Source of the DNA: Pseudomonadota bacterium | Lineage (GTDB): Bacteria; Pseudomonadota; Gammaproteobacteria; Xanthomonadales; Rhodanobacteraceae | DNA: 9,302 nt | Direction of reading: 5' to 3' | Assembly: GCA_023412995.1 (NCBI GenBank) | Contig: JAEZQS010000082.1 | Location: 1 to 9,302 of the forward strand | Program-made: the position numbers and the translations under genes | The notes under the pieces: generated by a model | Databases searched by the model: none | Told to the model about the DNA's origin: nothing | What the model saw: only the letters and a program-made list of their open reading frames with translations | In this document: positions 6,793 through 9,302 of the stretch, piece after piece | Layout of the letters: the number at the start of each line of letters is the position of its first letter | Position numbering within the stretch: position 1 is the first letter of the stretch

Positions 6793-6918
6793 ATGCAAGC
6801 GGCAGCAATCGGCACAACCCTCAGGATGGTCGGCTACCTCGTCCTGCTCCTCATGGCGGCCGCGATGGTCTATGCCGGCGTCATCACCGTCACGTACTGG
6901 CGCGGCATCGGCGTCTAG
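6793..6918 (+). CDS. 41-residue single-span membrane protein, first gene of nor operon
   Basis: This tiny protein has one strong transmembrane helix (about residues 12-34, MVGYLVLLLMAAAMVYAGVI), a short polar N-terminus and an aromatic/charged end (TYWRGIGV). The predicted shape resembles the very small accessory subunits of haem-copper oxidases, such as CcoQ of cbb3 oxidase, but I see no sequence motif that proves homology. It has a good Shine-Dalgarno, its stop is 9 bp before the norC start, and norC's ribosome binding site overlaps that stop, so it is part of the operon and probably coupled to norC. It may be a small structural or assembly subunit of the nitric oxide reductase. I do not recognise a named family. 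A longer reading from the ATG at 6718 would add 25 Arg/Ala-rich residues and is less likely. Confidence 0.7.
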   Translation: MQAAAIGTTLRMVGYLVLLLMAAAMVYAGVITVTYWRGIGV

Positions 6919-6927
6919 GGAGAGGCC

Positions 6928-7800
6928 ATGAACAAGCGACGATCCCGCCTCTTCGCGATCATCTGCACGGCCGTCGCCAGCATCGCCTTCATCGGCATGA
7001 CGATCGACAGCCACATGCGCTTCGGCGAACTCACCCATGCCGAGAACATCACGCCCGCCGTCACGCACGGGATGGATGCCTGGCATGCCAACAACTGCAT
7101 CAACTGCCATACCCTGTTCGGCGAGGGCGCCTACTACGCGCCGGACCTGACCAAGATCACCAAGCTGCGCGGCGAGGCCTACCTCAAGGCCTACCTGCAG
7201 GATCCCTCGAAGTTCTACAACGAACAGACCCATCGCCGCCTGATGCCCAAGCAGGACCTCAGCCCGGAGGACATCGACGGCATCATCGCGTTCCTCGACT
7301 GGGTCAGCAACGTGGACAACCAGGGCTGGCCGCCCCGCCCCATCCTGGTCAGCGGGGCGTCGCTGCCGGGAACGTCCCTCTCCACCGCGCAGCAGACCGG
7401 TGAAGCGGACGCACAGGCAGGCACGACCGCGCCGCCGCCCGGCGCGCGCCCGACCACCCGTGGGGACGATCCCATCGCGCTGGGTGAAACCGTGTTCCGC
7501 AGCGCCACGCCGGCCTGCGTGGCCTGCCACTCGATCGCGCCGGGCGTGAACCTGGCCGGGCCGTCGCTGGCCGGCATCACGGCCCGGGCGGAAGCGGCGC
7601 TGGCCTCCGGCGAGTACCACGGGGAAGCGAAGGACGCGGCCGGTTTCATCCGCGAGTCCATCCTGCATCCGAGCGCCTACCTCGAACCCGGCCCCATGTA
7701 TTCGGCCAATGGCACCTCGTTCATGCCCAATACCTACGCCGGGACGTTGAAGCCCGAGGAAGTCGACCAGCTCGTCGCCTACCTGTCCACGCTCAAGTAA
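6928..7800 (+). CDS. norC: Nitric oxide reductase cytochrome c subunit NorC, dihaem variant
   Basis: This 290-residue protein is the electron-entry subunit of cNOR, which reduces 2 NO to N2O. Residues 8-26 form an uncleaved membrane anchor. Residues 40-137 match canonical NorC: WHANNCINCH with haem-binding C57, C60 and H61, then LFGEGAYYAPDL, axial-ligand M106 in RRLMP, FLDWVSN, and the family's terminal QGWPP. Canonical NorC (about 150 residues) ends there. This protein continues through an Ala/Pro/Gly/Thr linker (about 138-180) into a second cytochrome c domain with C197-VAC-H201, a GPSLAGI segment and likely axial ligand M266 in SFMPNTY, ending in a helix (EEVDQLVAYLSTLK). The extra haem could be a built-in donor feeding the first haem. 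The start is ATG at 6928 with AGGGAGAGG just upstream. norB follows after 70 bp. Confidence 0.94.
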   Translation: MNKRRSRLFAIICTAVASIAFIGMTIDSHMRFGELTHAENITPAVTHGMDAWHANNCINCHTLFGEGAYYAPDLTKITKLRGEAYLKAYLQDPSKFYNEQTHRRLMPKQDLSPEDIDGIIAFLDWVSNVDNQGWPPRPILVSGASLPGTSLSTAQQTGEADAQAGTTAPPPGARPTTRGDDPIALGETVFRSATPACVACHSIAPGVNLAGPSLAGITARAEAALASGEYHGEAKDAAGFIRESILHPSAYLEPGPMYSANGTSFMPNTYAGTLKPEEVDQLVAYLSTLK

Positions 7801-7810
7801 TCGCCGCCTG

Positions 7811-7836
7811 CGCGCGCGCCAGGCCGGCGCCGCGCG
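7811..7836 (+). other. GC-rich hairpin in the norC-norB gap
   Basis: CGCGCGCGCC (7811-7820) pairs with GGCG (7826-7829) and CGCGCG (7831-7836) around an AGGCC loop, with a single bulged C at 7830. No U-tract follows, so full termination is unlikely. It lies 34 bp before the norB start and leaves the norB Shine-Dalgarno free. It may affect mRNA processing, stability or the NorC:NorB ratio; GC-rich background makes chance pairing possible. Confidence 0.35.
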
Positions 7837-7870
7837 GGCCATTGCAGCGAATCGCCGAGGGAGAGCCGCC

Positions 7871-9247
7871 ATGCGTTACCAGTCACAGTCCGTCGCGTAT
7901 TGGTACTTCGCCGTCGCGATGGCCCTGTTCGGCCTGCAGCTCGTGTTCGGCCTGCTGTCGGCGGCGAAATACCTCGGCCCGGATCCGCTGCTCTATATCC
8001 TGCCCTTCGACGTCACCAAGATGATCCACACGAACCTCCTCATCGTGTGGGTGCTGACCGGGTTCATGGGCGCCACCTACTGGATGGTGCCGGACGAGTC
8101 GCGCACGGAGCTCTACAGCGTGCGGCTGGCGATCTGGCAGCTGGTCCTGTGGACGGCGATGGGCGTGGCCACCGTGTTCGGCTACCTGTTCCGCTACGGC
8201 ACCGGCAACAAGCTGCTGGAGCAGCCGCTGCCCTCGAAGATCGTCATCGTCATCGTGATGCTGATGTTCCTCTACAACGTCGGCATGACGATCCGCCGCT
8301 CCGGCCGCTTCACCACCACCGAAGGCGTGCTGCTCGGCGGCCTCGGCCTGGCGGCGCTGCTGTACCTGCCGGCGCTGCTGCACTACGCCAACTACACCGT
8401 GTCGATCTTCTACCGCTGGTGGACCATCCACCTGTGGGTGGAGGGCGTGTGGGAGATGATCCAGGGCGGCTTCCTCGCCTACCTCCTGATCCGCCTTTCC
8501 GGCGCTGACCGCGAAGTGATGGAAAAGTGGCTGTACGTGATCGTCGGCCTCGTCTTCATTGCCGGCATCATCGGCACCGCGCATCACTACTACTGGGTGG
8601 GCGTGCCGCATTACTGGCTGCCGATCGGCGGCTTCTTCAGCGGACTGGAGCCGCTCGCCCTGATCGGCATGGCGGTGTACGCCTACTCGGCGATACGCCG
8701 ATCCGGCCTCGCCCACCCCAACATGCTGGCGCTGCACTGGACCGTCGGCAGCGCGGTGTTCACCATGTTCGGTGCCGGCCTGCTCGGCTTCGCCCACACC
8801 TTCCCCAGCGTCAACAAATGGACGCATGGCACCCTGATCACCGCGATGCACGGGCACGCGGCCTTCTATGGCGCCTACGCGATGATCGTGCTGGCGATGA
8901 TCACCTACGCCCTGCCCTCGCTGACGCCGGGCCGCCGCGTCGAAGGCTCGCCGATCGGCTACTGGGCGTTCTGGATGCAGCTGGGCGGCATGTTCGGCAT
9001 GACGCTTTCGTTCGGCACCGCCGGCATCGCCCAGGTGTACCTCGAGCGCATCATGGGCCTGGGCTACCTCGACACGCAGCTCAAGATCCAGATCCACTTC
9101 ATCATGCTGATCATCACCGCCTCGGTGTTCGCGACCGGCGTCGGGCTCTTCATCTACGACTTCTTCCGCTATCCGCCGCGCTTCGTCGTCGGCGAGGAAA
9201 CGCCACGCGAACGCGAACTGCGCGAAGCGGCGGCCAGTGGCGGCTGA
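7871..9247 (+). CDS. norB: Nitric oxide reductase catalytic subunit NorB (cNOR)
   Basis: This 458-residue, about 12-span membrane protein belongs to the haem-copper oxidase superfamily and is the site of NO reduction at the haem b3/FeB centre. All expected ligands are visible: H53 in MIHTNLL and H329 for the low-spin haem b, H327 for haem b3 (MHGHAAFYG), and H187, H238, H239 plus E191 for FeB (IHLWVEGVWE and GTAHHYYW). Conserved E195 and E260 (GLEP) are also present. Most of these lie exactly 20 positions below Pseudomonas aeruginosa NorB numbering as I recall it. Length is normal for cNOR and the N-terminal quinol-oxidising extension of qNOR is absent, which fits the separate norC upstream. 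The TM2-TM5 part is slightly shorter than in P. aeruginosa and has K114 in GNKLLEQP where canonical proteins have Glu. The start is ATG at 7871, preceded by AGGGAGAG. Confidence 0.97.
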   Translation: MRYQSQSVAYWYFAVAMALFGLQLVFGLLSAAKYLGPDPLLYILPFDVTKMIHTNLLIVWVLTGFMGATYWMVPDESRTELYSVRLAIWQLVLWTAMGVATVFGYLFRYGTGNKLLEQPLPSKIVIVIVMLMFLYNVGMTIRRSGRFTTTEGVLLGGLGLAALLYLPALLHYANYTVSIFYRWWTIHLWVEGVWEMIQGGFLAYLLIRLSGADREVMEKWLYVIVGLVFIAGIIGTAHHYYWVGVPHYWLPIGGFFSGLEPLALIGMAVYAYSAIRRSGLAHPNMLALHWTVGSAVFTMFGAGLLGFAHTFPSVNKWTHGTLITAMHGHAAFYGAYAMIVLAMITYALPSLTPGRRVEGSPIGYWAFWMQLGGMFGMTLSFGTAGIAQVYLERIMGLGYLDTQLKIQIHFIMLIITASVFATGVGLFIYDFFRYPPRFVVGEETPRERELREAAASGG

Positions 9248-9302
9248 GGCACGGGACACGCGATCGGGGGCCCCCCCGGGTGTGGCGGGGGCGCCGGGGG
9301 TA
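9248..9302. other. G/C homopolymer-rich tail at window edge
   Basis: After the norB stop the sequence becomes almost pure G and C, including GGGGGCCCCC (9266-9275) and several further runs of five or more G. No start of a next gene can be recognised. The self-complementary run could be the stem of a hairpin ending the nor transcript, or simply a low-quality contig end. Confidence 0.3.

Noticed and set aside
6481..7872. 463-codon - strand frame crossing the nor control region and norC
   Set aside because: It spans a non-coding divergent region and runs antisense to the clear dihaem NorC; no domain or ribosome site supports it.
7883..9259. 458-codon - strand frame opposite norB
   Set aside because: The norB frame contains every catalytic ligand of cNOR; the antisense translation is an Arg/His/Glu-rich shadow.
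1..9302. tRNA, rRNA, CRISPR array, insertion sequence or attachment site
   Set aside because: No cloverleaf-like segment, regular spacer-repeat array, transposase motif or paired terminal repeats were seen by reading both strands.

Overview
The window is very GC-rich, with tightly packed genes that use almost only G/C-ending codons. Gene content, base composition and a GATTGGG-type short tandem repeat between genes all fit a gammaproteobacterium of the Xanthomonadaceae/Lysobacteraceae (Lysobacter, Luteimonas, Pseudoxanthomonas or Thermomonas-like). That placement is an inference, because no rRNA or other marker gene is present.

Left part (1-1546): a DUF3887-domain protein truncated by the window edge, then a VanY-type M15 D-alanyl-D-alanine carboxypeptidase homologue, both on + and only 9 bp apart. 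A 7-bp tandem repeat (GATTGGG) lies where these genes converge with a small DUF423 membrane protein gene on the - strand.

Middle part (1668-6484, all -): a four-gene, translationally coupled operon, read right to left. It encodes a GldA-like ABC ATPase, an ABC-2 permease (GldF-like), a large membrane-anchored GldG-like auxiliary protein and a DUF4340 protein. Two junctions are 4-bp ATGA overlaps. The third is a 13-bp gap whose Shine-Dalgarno overlaps the preceding stop. A strong hairpin follows the last gene. The four proteins probably form one envelope complex: ATPase plus permease in the inner membrane, with two proteins projecting into the periplasm. Its substrate is unknown.

Right part (6485-9302, +): a 308-bp divergent control region, then a nitric oxide reductase (cNOR) operon: a 41-residue single-span membrane protein, norC and norB. 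NorB has the full set of haem b and FeB ligands. NorC is unusual: a complete membrane-anchored NorC domain is followed by a linker and a second cytochrome c domain, giving two CxxCH motifs. NorB also has Lys where, by alignment from memory, canonical cNORs have the Glu that ligates the structural calcium. The most interesting part of the window is therefore a variant cNOR with a dihaem NorC and a possible extra tiny subunit. The window ends 55 bp after norB in a G/C homopolymer-rich stretch, so norQ/norD-like accessory genes cannot be assessed.
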